38,040 bases of DNA from a virus: positions 1 to 38,040 of the IMG/VR virus record IMGVR_UViG_3300030233_000166. The stretch is one strand, 5' to 3'. Of this stretch, positions 7,071-14,829 are shown one piece after another. Every line of letters starts with the position of its first letter. Within the stretch, counting starts at the first letter, position 1. The position numbers and the translations under genes are program-made. The notes under the pieces were generated by a model, which did not search any database, had not been told where the DNA came from, and saw nothing but the letters and a program-made list of their open reading frames with translations.

Positions 7071-8377
7071 GCGGCTTCTCCGATGCCGCCGGCCAGCATC
7101 TCGCGCGCGAGGCCGCCGAGCCCGTCGACGCGGAGGCGCACATTGAGGCCGTCCGCGCCGATGTCTACGCGCTCTACCAGCAAAGCCACGATGCGTGCGT
7201 GCTCGGCGGGGAAGAGTTCGTCCCACAGTGGATCGAGTTGCTGCAGGGCCGTGCGGGCGTCGGCCTCGGTGATGTCGCTGTCATGGGTGCGCGTGGCCTT
7301 CCACGTGCCCGCCACGATCTCGGGCTGTCGGAAGACGGCGCGAAGCTGGTCGATGACCGCGGCCTCGATTTCGCCCGCCGGCACACGGCCGACCGGGCAG
7401 GATCCGGCCCCGTGTTTCAGCACCGTCTGACTTACGTAGTAGCGGTAGAGTCGGTCGCGTTTGCGGGTGTGCGTCGGCGAGAACGCGGCACCATCGGGCC
7501 CGAAAAGCAGCCCCTTCAGCAACGCCGGCGTCTCGGCGCGTGCGCGTGCGGCGCGCTTGCGGGGGCTTTCCTGAAGGATGACGTGAACCCTGTCCCAAGT
7601 TTCGCCGTCGATGATCGCGTCATGCTCGCCGGGGTAGCTTTCGCCCTTGTGGACTGCCTCGCCGATATAGGCGCGGTTGTTCAGCATCCGATACAGGTAC
7701 TTCTTGTCGATCCGGTTGCCCCTTGGCGTGCGGATGCCGCGCTTGGCGACCTCGCGGGCCAGTTCCGTCCCAGATCCAGTCTCGAGGAAGCGGGCGAAGA
7801 TCCAGCGAACATGCGCGGCGGCTTCCTCGTCGACCAACAGCTTACGGTTCTCTACACGGTAGCCGAAAGGCGGCACCCCGCCCATCCACATCCCTTTCTT
7901 CCGACTGGCGGCGACCTTGTCGCGGATGCGCTCGGCGGTGACCTCGCGCTCGAATTGCGCGAACGAGAGCAGGATGTTCAGCGTCAGCCGCCCCATTGAG
8001 GTGGTGGTGTTGAACGACTGCGTCACCGAGACGAAGGTCACGCCGTTCCGGTCGAACACCTCCACCAGCTTGGCGAAATCGGCCAGCGAGCGGCTGAGCC
8101 GGTCGATCTTGTAGACCACGACCACGTCGACCAGCCCGTCCTCGATGTCCTCCAGCAGCCGCTGCAGGCCGGGGCGATCCAGCGTGCCGCCGGAGATGCC
8201 GCCGTCGTCGTACTGATCGCGGACCAGCACCCATCCCTCGGAGCGCTGGCTGGCGATGAACGCCTCGCACGCCTCCCGCTGGGCGTGGAGCGAGTTGAAC
8301 TCCTGCTCCAGCCCTTCCTCGGAGGATTTCCGGGTGTAGATCGCGCAGCGCTGCTTCCGGACGATGGGCTTGGTCAT
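7067..8377 (-). CDS. Serine recombinase (resolvase/invertase-type integrase)
   Basis: A 436-residue large serine recombinase. The catalytic domain holds AIYTRKSSEEG (nucleophile Ser in the RKS motif), YDDGGISGGTLDRPGLQ and YKIDRLSRSLADF (active-site Arg). It is followed by the Recombinase domain (PFGYR...NRAYIGEAVHKG) and a C-terminal region. The usual zinc-ribbon cysteines of large serine integrases are mostly missing: the first CxxC position reads FGPDG and only GSCPVGR remains. The ATG at 8377 overlaps the DUF2924 stop by 4 bp. The frame stays open far upstream, but that stretch is the DUF2924 tail read in another frame. It would cut and rejoin att sites to integrate or excise the prophage. 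Confidence 0.93.
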   Translation of the reverse strand: MTKPIVRKQRCAIYTRKSSEEGLEQEFNSLHAQREACEAFIASQRSEGWVLVRDQYDDGGISGGTLDRPGLQRLLEDIEDGLVDVVVVYKIDRLSRSLADFAKLVEVFDRNGVTFVSVTQSFNTTTSMGRLTLNILLSFAQFEREVTAERIRDKVAASRKKGMWMGGVPPFGYRVENRKLLVDEEAAAHVRWIFARFLETGSGTELAREVAKRGIRTPRGNRIDKKYLYRMLNNRAYIGEAVHKGESYPGEHDAIIDGETWDRVHVILQESPRKRAARARAETPALLKGLLFGPDGAAFSPTHTRKRDRLYRYYVSQTVLKHGAGSCPVGRVPAGEIEAAVIDQLRAVFRQPEIVAGTWKATRTHDSDITEADARTALQQLDPLWDELFPAEHARIVALLVERVDIGADGLNVRLRVDGLGGLAREMLAGGIGEAA

Positions 8378-8988
8378 GTCTGGCCCTCCGCTTGCGCTCC
8401 GGGCGTTGGCGGCTGCGGACGCTCCACTGGAGCCTCCGCTGGCCCGCGGCCACCGCCGCTCACCCTCCGGTTCTTCTCCCGGCCCGATGCTTGCGCATCG
8501 TGCGTACAGCGCTGCGGACGCTCCACTGGAGCCTCCGCTGGCCTGCGGCCACCGCGCTTTAACCCAAAGAAGACCCAGCCGTTCCAACGCGTGCCGGTAA
8601 TGGCGCGGGCGATGGCGGAGAGCGACCTGTAGGGTCGCCCCTGCCATTCGAAGCCATCTGCAGTGACGGTGACGACGTGCTCGACGCCTTGCCACTCACG
8701 GATCAGCCGCGTCCCGGCGATGGGCATGGTGTCGGCGCGGACGCGGCTCTTCTTGCGGTCCCCGCCGTCCAGTTCCTCACCCAGCCGTTCCAGCCGCCGG
8801 ACCGTCTCGGCTTTCAGCCCGCCATAGGCGAGTTCCTGGATGCGGTACGCCAGCCGACTCTCAAGGTAGCGGCGGTTGAACGGCGGCGGCTCGCTGTCGA
8901 ACAGGTCGCGCCACTGCGCCTTCAGCTCCGGCGTCGTCGCGGCCTTCAGCGCGGCCAGGCGCGCGGGGATGGGATCGTGGGTCGTCAT
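8374..8988 (-). CDS. DUF2924 domain protein
   Basis: A 204-residue protein starting MTTHDPIPARLAAL. The ATG at 8988 has GGAG 6 nt upstream and overlaps the previous stop by 4 bp. The body matches DUF2924: WRDLFDSEPPPFNRRYLESR, LAYRIQELAYGG, and a C-terminal DNA-binding-like module with GTRLIREWQG, VTVTADGFEWQGRPYRSLS and AIARAITGTRWNGWVFFGL. The last about 60 residues are not family sequence. They are low-complexity and contain two copies of PAEAPVERPQ, encoded by a duplicated 45-bp palindromic element. DUF2924 genes regularly precede serine recombinases in alphaproteobacterial prophages. The function is not established. Confidence 0.9.
   Translation of the reverse strand: MTTHDPIPARLAALKAATTPELKAQWRDLFDSEPPPFNRRYLESRLAYRIQELAYGGLKAETVRRLERLGEELDGGDRKKSRVRADTMPIAGTRLIREWQGVEHVVTVTADGFEWQGRPYRSLSAIARAITGTRWNGWVFFGLKRGGRRPAEAPVERPQRCTHDAQASGREKNRRVSGGGRGPAEAPVERPQPPTPGAQAEGQT
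8412..8456. repeat. 45-bp direct repeat with internal palindrome, copy 1
   Basis: First of two 45-bp copies, differing at one base from 8511-8555. The core (8415-8439) is a near-perfect inverted repeat: GCGGA-C-GCTCCA-C-TGGAGC-C-TCCGC. It lies in frame inside the 3' end of the DUF2924 gene and adds PAEAPVERPQ to the protein. Its look is that of a REP-like palindromic element. Confidence 0.85.
8511..8555. repeat. 45-bp direct repeat with internal palindrome, copy 2
   Basis: Second copy, in the same orientation, starting 99 bp after copy 1. That distance is a multiple of 3, so both copies are read in the same frame of the DUF2924 gene. The palindrome core is 8514-8538. The one difference from copy 1 is a T for a C about 34 bases in. 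Confidence 0.85.
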
Positions 8989-9212
8989 GCAGTTCTCCGG
9001 TGAGTTGGAGTTGCATGACGGCATTGGTCGGCCGGAGAGTGTAGGTGAATTTCTCCAGTAACGTCAGAAGCTTCGCCGCGCTCGCGCAGCCGCAGCCGGA
9101 TCAACCCGAGCGCAAGCAAGCCGCAAAGCTCGGCGCGGCGCTCTGCTGGAGTCATCTGGTCGGGCGGCAACGGGTTCGAGCCCAGCCGCGGATATGTCGG
9201 CGCGTTTCGCAT
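8985..9212 (-). CDS. Small conserved protein, first gene of the recombinase operon
   Basis: A 75-residue protein if it starts at the ATG at 9212 (MRNAPTYPRLGSNPLPPDQM). The frame continues upstream to a GTG at 9290, so the start is uncertain. Neither start has a clear ribosome binding site. The sequence MTPAERRAELCGLLALGLIR is helical, and the tail ends in SPADQ-HATPTHRRTA. The family recurs upstream of DUF2924 and recombinase genes in related prophages. Its stop overlaps the DUF2924 start (ATGA). No function can be assigned. Confidence 0.7.
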   Translation of the reverse strand: MRNAPTYPRLGSNPLPPDQMTPAERRAELCGLLALGLIRLRLRERGEASDVTGEIHLHSPADQCRHATPTHRRTA

Positions 9213-9311
9213 GGGGGAAACGCTATCCGCGTGACTCCGAAAAACAATCGGAATCAATGACTTGTAGGAGTTGTGCGTAAACCTGCGCACCGAGTGGGAA
9301 GTGGCGGTGTC

Positions 9312-10031
9312 TCAGTGGCGGGTCGCGGGCGTCACCTCAGCGTCGGTGTCGAGGCGCAGCGCCGATCGCCATAGCGGTGTCTTGAAGAACACCGCATCCT
9401 CGGAGCGGTACCGGCTGGCGCCGTCCTGCTTCTCCAGAAGGCCGGCCCAGCAGAGCGGTCGGAGCACCTGGACGTAGAGGCCGCTCATCATGGCGTCGAA
9501 GCCGGATTCCGGCTCGCCATAGAAAACGCGCCGCAGCTCCGCGCCGGTCGCTCCATCTTCGGTTTCGACGTTGAGCACGTTCAGGAAGATGTCCCAGTTG
9601 TTGAGTATGGGCTCGTCGTCGAAGCGCGACGAGGCGGCGTGGTCGACACGGAAGAGGAAGAAGGGAATGACGGTGCCGAAAACCTGGCCGGGGTGGCCGA
9701 CCAGCGCCTGGCCAGCCTTGGTCAGCCGGAAATGCCCCTTGTAGTGCCGGCCGAGCTTCGTCGCGATCATCAGGTCGTGCAGAACCATGAGCGGCGGGAA
9801 GTCCCACTCGTTCAGCACCTTGTTCACGGCGAAGAGGTCCGCCTCTGTGTGGCCGGGCCAGTCGAACTCGGAAGCTGCCCACTGCACGAACACCCGCTTG
9901 AATGCCTTGGACGGCGTCAGGGGGATGCCGCCATGCTCGCCGATCCAGGCGAAGGTCTTCTCGAGGCCCCGGACCATGGGAGAGTGCGCCAGCGCGGGAT
10001 CGGCGTCGTCGATCTCCCAGACGGTGATCAT
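9312..10031 (-). CDS. Conserved prophage protein of unknown function, repressor operon
   Basis: A 239-residue soluble protein. The central segment IPLTPSKAFKRVFVQWAASEFDW, then VNKVLNEWDFPPLMVLHDLM, and HYKGHFRLTKAG read like winged-helix pieces. No catalytic motif, signal peptide or membrane segment is seen. The ATG overlaps the stop of the 76-residue gene by 4 bp, and that gene follows the repressor by 2 bp, so the three are one operon and expressed in the lysogen. Such placement is typical of lysogenic-conversion or superinfection-exclusion genes, but nothing in the sequence shows this. Confidence 0.75.
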   Translation of the reverse strand: MITVWEIDDADPALAHSPMVRGLEKTFAWIGEHGGIPLTPSKAFKRVFVQWAASEFDWPGHTEADLFAVNKVLNEWDFPPLMVLHDLMIATKLGRHYKGHFRLTKAGQALVGHPGQVFGTVIPFFLFRVDHAASSRFDDEPILNNWDIFLNVLNVETEDGATGAELRRVFYGEPESGFDAMMSGLYVQVLRPLCWAGLLEKQDGASRYRSEDAVFFKTPLWRSALRLDTDAEVTPATRH

Positions 10032-10258
10032 GGCCGCCGATCCTTGCGCGCCAGATCCGCCATGGCCTTGCTCAGCAGATGCCGCGGGATGCTGACCAGC
10101 GCGAAGCGCTTTTTGTCCGATGGTGCCTCATCATGGGGCGCCTCGATGACCAGTTCCACGTGATCCTCGCCGGCATGCAGCTCCACGGTGATGTCGGCGT
10201 CCTCGAAGTCCACTTCGTGACGGCGACCGTTTCCGCCCCGGATGATGACGTGGGCCAT
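10028..10258 (-). CDS. Small acidic protein downstream of the phage repressor
   Basis: A 76-residue protein beginning MAHVIIRGGNGRRHEVDFED. The N-terminal half looks like a beta sheet (ADITVELHAGEDHVELVIEA) and the C-terminal half like a helix (RHLLSKAMADLARKDRR). I do not recognise a family. It starts 2 bp after the repressor stop and overlaps the next gene by 4 bp, so it is co-transcribed with both. Confidence 0.7.
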   Translation of the reverse strand: MAHVIIRGGNGRRHEVDFEDADITVELHAGEDHVELVIEAPHDEAPSDKKRFALVSIPRHLLSKAMADLARKDRRP

Positions 10259-10260
10259 GC

Positions 10261-10938
10261 TCAGATCTCCCGCGCGAACCAGCGGATGCGGCCGACGATA
10301 TGAATCTCGTCCGCCGTTCTTTCGTATTCGGGATAGTGCTTGTTGTCGGAGATCACGCGAACCGCTGGCGGATCGCTGTTGGCGATGTGCTCGAGCCGCT
10401 TGGCCACGAGCCCCATGCCGTCGTCGAGAACGAAGATGCCCGGCGGGTTCGGGGCGCGGCGCGTCATGTCCACGAGGACCGTGTCGCCGTCGAGCAGCGT
10501 CGGCGCCATGCTGTCCCCCTCGACATGCATGATGCGCAGCTGTGACGGGCTGGCCTTCAGGCTGCTGCGGATCCAGGAGCGGCGGAAGTGATAGGCGCGG
10601 CCGGCGGTGTCGCCATGGTCCTCCACGACCGCACCGCCGCCCATCGACGGGCGGGGGCTGGCATGCGCGATGGACACGAAGGTCTCGTCCGGGTTCTCGA
10701 CGAAGGGGGGCGTGCCTTCGACATCGCCGATCCCGTGGATCAGCCAGTCGCGATCGACCTTCAGGACGCGCGCGACCTCCGCCAGCTTGTCGATGCCGGG
10801 GCGGGTCGAGCGCCCGCGGAGAATGTCATAGACGAAGGAGCGGTTCACGCCGGCCATCTCGGCGACGTGGGCGGGACTGATGCCAAGCTGGTTGGCCCGG
10901 GCCCTGAGACGGTCGGAAAGCGTGTGGTGCTCGGTCAT
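10261..10938 (-). CDS. CI/LexA-like phage repressor (XRE HTH plus S24 peptidase)
   Basis: A 225-residue protein with an N-terminal XRE helix-turn-helix (LGISPAHVAEMAGVNRSFVY, about 18-37, then LRGRSTRPGIDKL). The C-terminal peptidase S24 domain has the Ser-Lys dyad: S143 in VEGDSMAPTLLDGD and K180 in GLVAKRLEHI. It should bind operators in the divergent region upstream and keep the prophage silent. I see no clear Ala-Gly cleavage site, so RecA-stimulated self-cleavage is uncertain. The ATG at 10938 is chosen because a promoter-like sequence (10970-10998) would lie inside the longer reading that begins at 10998. Confidence 0.92.
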   Translation of the reverse strand: MTEHHTLSDRLRARANQLGISPAHVAEMAGVNRSFVYDILRGRSTRPGIDKLAEVARVLKVDRDWLIHGIGDVEGTPPFVENPDETFVSIAHASPRPSMGGGAVVEDHGDTAGRAYHFRRSWIRSSLKASPSQLRIMHVEGDSMAPTLLDGDTVLVDMTRRAPNPPGIFVLDDGMGLVAKRLEHIANSDPPAVRVISDNKHYPEYERTADEIHIVGRIRWFAREI

Positions 10939-10969
10939 GTCATCCCCACCCAACTGTGGATGAAATAGG

Positions 10970-10998
10970 ATAAAATCGGATTGATCGGAGCCCGTCAA
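10970..10998 (-). promoter_or_regulatory. Candidate promoter for the repressor gene and shared control region
   Basis: Read on the minus strand, TTGACG (10998-10993) is followed after 17 bp by TTTTAT (10975-10970), a fair -35/-10 pair. Transcription would start about 25 nt ahead of the repressor ATG at 10938. The same stretch contains an inverted repeat TTGA/TCAA (10981-10984 and 10995-10998). The 10939-11054 gap between the repressor and the divergent gene is where operators would be expected. No repeated operator set is obvious. Confidence 0.45.
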
Positions 10999-11054
10999 GC
11001 GAATAAGAACAGAAGGTAAACATCTTGCACGGGAATCGGTGTGGAGGGCAGTGA

Positions 11055-11738
11055 ATGCATATCGACAAATCGTACTTCACGCTCCCCGAGATCCTCGAGC
11101 GGTGGCAGATCATTGAGGCCGACCTGATCTACCTCGCGGAGAACGACAAGCTGCGCCTGTCGGTCCGCGTCTTCGGCGTGCCCATGGAGTTCGGCGACAT
11201 CGAGGAGGATGATCGAGGCGAGACCTACAGGGTGCCGTGGGAGCAGAGCTACCACAGCGGCCTCCTCGATCTCCACGCCCGTGATGTGTTCCAGCTTTTC
11301 CGGTGTGGCGAAGTCCATCTCGAGAGCTTTCGGACGCCGAAGGCCGACTACGCGACAACGTGGGGCGATGCGAAGCCCGTCCTCGTCGTGATCGGCGACC
11401 TGCTGCTAAGGCGCGATGAGCGCGACCGTTTCGAGATCGAGACCGGGTTCTCGCCGGGCGGGCAGCCGATGGAGGAGGCGACCTTCATCCACTCGGCCGA
11501 CTATCTCGAGGTTCGCTGCAACGGATGCCGGTTCAAGCTCGGCCCGATCCAGGCGGAAGTCGTGCGCGCGCTGCACGAGGCGGCGCAGGCCGGCGCGCCC
11601 TGGCAGAACGGCAAGGCGATCCTGTCGCGTGCCGGCTCGAAGAGCCTGCGCATGGCCGACGTCTTCAAGTCGCAGAAGGACTGGCGGCATCTGATCCGCT
11701 CCGACCGGCGTGGCGGCTACCGTCTGAATCTCGACTGA
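11055..11738 (+). CDS. Conserved protein divergent from the repressor
   Basis: A 227-residue protein starting MHIDKSYFTLPEILERWQI, with GGAGGG 7 nt before the ATG. The first 40 residues look like a helix-turn-helix-like helical segment (LPEILERWQIIEADLIYLAE). The C-terminal 80 residues (KLGPIQAEVVRALHEAAQAG, then ILSRAGSKSLRMADVFK and WRHLIRSDRRGGYRL) resemble a winged-helix DNA-binding module. It is the first rightward gene after the repressor, the place of a Cro-like or early regulator, but it is too large for Cro. I recognise it only as a recurring alphaproteobacterial prophage protein. Confidence 0.75.
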   Translation: MHIDKSYFTLPEILERWQIIEADLIYLAENDKLRLSVRVFGVPMEFGDIEEDDRGETYRVPWEQSYHSGLLDLHARDVFQLFRCGEVHLESFRTPKADYATTWGDAKPVLVVIGDLLLRRDERDRFEIETGFSPGGQPMEEATFIHSADYLEVRCNGCRFKLGPIQAEVVRALHEAAQAGAPWQNGKAILSRAGSKSLRMADVFKSQKDWRHLIRSDRRGGYRLNLD

Positions 11739-11936
11739 CCGAGCCCCTTCCGCCCGCTCCCCTGTGGGATCGGGAGGGGGACGAGTGAGGGATGGTGGGG
11801 GATGACGGCGCCCCGCCAGCGGCCAAACGCCAGTCCCACAAGGGCCGACTGATCCCCCTCCGCATCCCCCGCCGATCCTGACGACATCCCACAGCGGAAT
11901 TTCGCATGGTCTCCTCGACAACGAGAGGAGACACCG

Positions 11937-12203
11937 ATGCTGCAGAGGCATTGCCTGAACCAGAAGGAGCTGGCCCGGCGCTGGGGGATCTCCCACCGGA
12001 CGCTGGAACGCTGGCGCTACACCGGCCAGGGGCCGGCCTTCCTCAAGCTCGGCGGACGCGTGCTCTACCGGCTCGCCGACATCGAAGCCTTCGAGCAGAG
12101 CCAGCTTCAGCGCGCCCTGAAGATCAGCGAGGCCGTCGCGCGCGTCGGTCATTCGCCCCGTCGGCTGACCGCGGATCCCGCGCGGGCCGCACGGGTATGC
12201 TGA
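11937..12203 (+). CDS. AlpA/excisionase-like helix-turn-helix protein
   Basis: An 88-residue protein with a MerR/Xis-type helix-turn-helix: LNQKELARRWGISHRTLERW, then RYTGQGPAFLKLGGRVLYR and LADIEAFE, the standard helix-turn-helix_17 layout. It should bind DNA as an excisionase or early transcription regulator. AGGAG lies 6 nt before the ATG. About 200 bp of unremarkable sequence separates it from the preceding gene. The stop overlaps the next start. Confidence 0.85.
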   Translation: MLQRHCLNQKELARRWGISHRTLERWRYTGQGPAFLKLGGRVLYRLADIEAFEQSQLQRALKISEAVARVGHSPRRLTADPARAARVC

Positions 12204-12550
12204 TGGTCGCCGCCACTCCGATCGGCGCCCGCGTGGCGACGCCGAAGCTCAGCGATGTCGAACTCTACGCCTGGATCGCGCAGGCCGAAGCCGGCGCCCG
12301 GCTCGAGTATCACCGCGGTTTCCTCGGGATCGACGTCACGCCGGTGATCTCGACCCTGCCGGAGGCTGAGCGCCGCCAGCTCGCCGACCTCGGTCAGGCC
12401 GCACTGGGCGCCTTCGAGAAGGGCCTCGTTCACCTCGTGCAGGAGCGCGTGGGCCCGGATCGCTTCGCCTACATCGCCGTCGCCCGCCCGAGACCCAAGG
12501 CCGCCAACGCCTCGCTCTCGGCGCTGCTCCTCGAAGAGCGCGCCGCGTGA
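12197..12550 (+). CDS. Small phage early protein of unknown function
   Basis: A 117-residue protein from the ATG at 12197. An ATG at 12203 that overlaps the previous stop is equally possible. The sequence LSDVELYAWIAQAEAGARLEY and GFLGIDVTPV, then LPEAERRQLADLGQAALGAF is helical and has no membrane segment. It recurs in Rhodobacteraceae prophages after the HTH gene. No function is known to me. Confidence 0.7.
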   Translation: MLMVAATPIGARVATPKLSDVELYAWIAQAEAGARLEYHRGFLGIDVTPVISTLPEAERRQLADLGQAALGAFEKGLVHLVQERVGPDRFAYIAVARPRPKAANASLSALLLEERAA

Positions 12551-12585
12551 TGGCCCAGCCATTCCCTTCCAACGGAGACCCCGCC

Positions 12586-13068
12586 ATGCCGCACCCCGAC
12601 AATGCCCCTCGCTTCGACGATCTCGAACGTCTCGCCCTCGGCGACATCGCGGCGCTGCCGCCCGAGATGCTGCTGGATCTGCAGACGACGGCGCTCGCCG
12701 AGACCGCCCGCGTGAAGCGGCTGCGGGACCGGCTCGAAGCCGGGATCGCGCAGCGCTACGAGGCCGCAGCCGCGGCGGAACGGGCCGCTCAGGGCAAGAC
12801 CAGCGGCACCGTGCGGGTCGAGGACGAGGGCGTCGTGATCGTCGCCGACTTGCCGAAGAAGGTCACGTGGGACCAGGACCGGCTCGCCGCCATGGCCGAG
12901 CGCATCCGCGCCGCAGGCGACGATCCGACCGAGTATCTCGAGATCGCCTATCGCGTGCCCGAGCGGCGCTTCGGCGCCTGGCCCGCGGCGATGCGCGAGG
13001 GTTTCGCGGACGCACGCAGCGAGACCACCGGCAAACCCGTCTTCCGGCTCGAGGCTCGAGACCGGTGA
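12586..13068 (+). CDS. Conserved phage early protein, helical N terminus
   Basis: A 160-residue protein. The ATG at 12586 is preferred over the earlier GTG/ATG at 12547-12550 because GGAG lies 8 nt before it. The N-terminal half is a long Ala/Glu/Arg-rich helix (LLDLQTTALAETARVKRLRD...YEAAAAAERAAQ), probably a coiled coil. The C-terminal half holds VTWDQDRLAAMAERIRAAGD and YLEIAYRVPERRFGAWP. It sits just ahead of the recombination ATPase gene and may belong to that module. The function is unknown. Confidence 0.75.
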   Translation: MPHPDNAPRFDDLERLALGDIAALPPEMLLDLQTTALAETARVKRLRDRLEAGIAQRYEAAAAAERAAQGKTSGTVRVEDEGVVIVADLPKKVTWDQDRLAAMAERIRAAGDDPTEYLEIAYRVPERRFGAWPAAMREGFADARSETTGKPVFRLEARDR

Positions 13069-13069
13069 C

Positions 13070-13144
13070 GCGCGGCGGCGGGACGCCCGGTCGGCAACGC
13101 CGGGCAGGTTCCCCTTCGGCACCTGGTCACCCCCGCCGCCGCGC
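13070..13144 (+). repeat. Nested inverted repeats between early genes, three-way-junction-like
   Basis: A perfect 13-bp inverted repeat (GCGCGGCGGCGGG at 13070-13082 and its complement at 13132-13144) encloses two further hairpins: GCCCGG (13085-13090) with CCGGGC (13100-13105), and CAGGT (13105-13109) with ACCTG (13121-13125). As RNA this would fold into a compact three-way junction ending 18 nt before the GGAG of the next gene. It may be a leader structure or processing site. There is no T run for a terminator. Confidence 0.5.
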
Positions 13145-13172
13145 CCCCCTAATTCACACCCCGGAGAACCCC

Positions 13173-14030
13173 ATGGCCTTCCGCATCATCACCGCCGACG
13201 AACGGCTCTCGGCCGCCGAGAACAAGACGTCCCTCGCCATCTTCGGCCCGCCCGGCGTCGGCAAGACGACGCTCCTGAAATCGCTGCCCGCCGATGACAC
13301 CGTCTGTCTCGACCTCGAGGCCGGCATGAAATCGGTGCAGGACTGGCGCGGGGACTCGATCCCGGTGCGCAGCTTCACCGATTTCCGCGACCTCGCCGTG
13401 CTGATCGGCGGGCACGATCCGGCCCAGCATCCGAAGTCCTGGTACGGCGCCGAGTATCACGCCTGGCTGCAGCAGCAGTATCTCGGCACCGGCATCGAGG
13501 AGTTCCTCGCCAGGAAGCGGATCGTCTTCGTCGACTCGATCACCGACCTGACGCGGCAGGCCATGGCCTATTCCCGCCAGCAGCCCGAGGCCTTCTCCGA
13601 GCGGACCGGCAAGCCCGATGTCCGCGGCGCCTACGGACTTCTCGGCCGCGAGGTGATCCAGGCCCTGAAGCATCTCCAGCACGCCCGCGGCAAGACGGTG
13701 ATCTTCGTGGGCGTGCTCGAGAAGGTCACCGACGAGTTCGGCGCGACGACCTGGCAGCCGCAGATGGAGGGCACGAAGGCCGGCCGCGAGTTGCCGGGCA
13801 TCGTTGATCAGGTCGTCTCCATGCAGCTCTTCGGCCGCGACGCCAAGGGCGACTGGACCCTCGACGAGACCTCCGCCGAGCGCCGGCTCGTCTGCCGCTC
13901 CGGCAACCCCTGGGGCCTTCCCGCCAAGGACCGCTCCGGCCGGCTCGATGTGACCGAGGCGCCCGATCTCGGCGCGCTGATCGCGAAGATCGACGGCCGC
14001 GCCCCCGCCCACACCGCCACCCCTTCCTGA
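13173..14030 (+). CDS. RecA-fold ATPase, Sak4-like phage recombination protein
   Basis: A 285-residue ATP-binding protein with Walker A FGPPGVGKTT near residue 25, Walker B-like RIVFVDSITDLTRQA, and a RecA-type core (TVIFVGVLEKV, then ELPGIVDQVVSMQLFG). It matches the family of phage AAA/Sak4-type single-strand annealing or recombination ATPases, usually encoded beside a DUF669-type protein, as here. The ATG at 13173 has GGAG 6 nt upstream. The frame is open for about 100 codons before it, but that part is a shadow of the previous gene and the structured gap. It should act with the next gene in phage DNA recombination. Confidence 0.85.
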   Translation: MAFRIITADERLSAAENKTSLAIFGPPGVGKTTLLKSLPADDTVCLDLEAGMKSVQDWRGDSIPVRSFTDFRDLAVLIGGHDPAQHPKSWYGAEYHAWLQQQYLGTGIEEFLARKRIVFVDSITDLTRQAMAYSRQQPEAFSERTGKPDVRGAYGLLGREVIQALKHLQHARGKTVIFVGVLEKVTDEFGATTWQPQMEGTKAGRELPGIVDQVVSMQLFGRDAKGDWTLDETSAERRLVCRSGNPWGLPAKDRSGRLDVTEAPDLGALIAKIDGRAPAHTATPS

Positions 14031-14052
14031 TCCAGACGCAAAGGACAGACCC

Positions 14053-14829
14053 ATGAGCTACGATCTCAACGACGCACAGCCGCAGATGGCCCCCATCGGC
14101 GAGCTGATCCCCGACGGCACCTTCGCCAAGGTCCGCCTGACCGTGCGCCCCGGTGGCGTCGACGGCGCCACCCCGATGGACGCGAAGCTCCTGAAGGCCT
14201 CGCAATCGAGCGACGCGAAGATGCTGGACTGCGAGTTCACAATCCTCGAGGGGCCGCATGCCCGGCGGAAGTTCTGGCAGAGTTTCACCGTCGCGGGCGG
14301 CAAGGTCGACGAGAAGGGCCAGTCGATCGGCTGGAAGATCTCGAAATCCACCTTTCGGGCGATGGTCGACAGCGCTCTCGGGCTCGATCCCAGAGACGAG
14401 AGCCCCGACGCCAAGGCCAAGCGCGTGCTGCCCGGGCTCAAGCATCTCGACGGCATCGTCTTCGCCGCTCGGATCATGGTGGAGCCCGCCTCAAACCCGC
14501 AATACCGCGACCAGAACCGGATCGCGAACGTCGTTCTGCCCAACGAGCCGCGGCACGCACCGATCATGCGCGGCGAAACCGTGCCCCCGGAGCCCGTCAA
14601 CGCCCCGCCGCGCAAGGCCGCGAGCGCGCCGGCGCCGGGCTGGCAGGCGCCCACGCCGGCATGGGGGGCGCAGCCGCAAGCGCCGTCCGCGGCTCAGGCC
14701 TGGGGCACGCAGGCGCCGGCTCCGCAGCAGCCCACGCAGCAGTCGCCCGCCCAGCAATCGCCCGCATCTCCGCCGTCCGCGCCGGGCGGAGCGCCTGCGA
14801 CCGGCATGCCCGCCTGGCTCAATGGCTGA
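14053..14829 (+). CDS. DUF669-like protein, probable ssDNA-binding partner of the Sak4-like ATPase
   Basis: A 258-residue protein. The N-terminal 170 residues fit the DUF669 pattern: IPDGTFAKVRLTVRPGG, MLDCEFTILEGPHARRKFWQ, and a later IVFAARIMVEP. These are suggestive of an OB fold. The last about 80 residues are a Pro/Ala/Gln-rich disordered tail ending in GMPAWLNG, like the flexible tails of SSB proteins. A ribosome binding site AAGGA lies 8 nt upstream. It follows the ATPase by 22 bp. I infer a single-strand-binding or recombination-mediator role from the pairing. Confidence 0.8.
   Translation: MSYDLNDAQPQMAPIGELIPDGTFAKVRLTVRPGGVDGATPMDAKLLKASQSSDAKMLDCEFTILEGPHARRKFWQSFTVAGGKVDEKGQSIGWKISKSTFRAMVDSALGLDPRDESPDAKAKRVLPGLKHLDGIVFAARIMVEPASNPQYRDQNRIANVVLPNEPRHAPIMRGETVPPEPVNAPPRKAASAPAPGWQAPTPAWGAQPQAPSAAQAWGTQAPAPQQPTQQSPAQQSPASPPSAPGGAPATGMPAWLNG

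Noticed and set aside
8378-8695. N-terminal extension of the recombinase
   Set aside because: The frame is open, but its ASGGSSGASA repeats are the DUF2924 tail repeats read in another frame. The true start at 8377 overlaps the DUF2924 stop in the usual ATGA manner.
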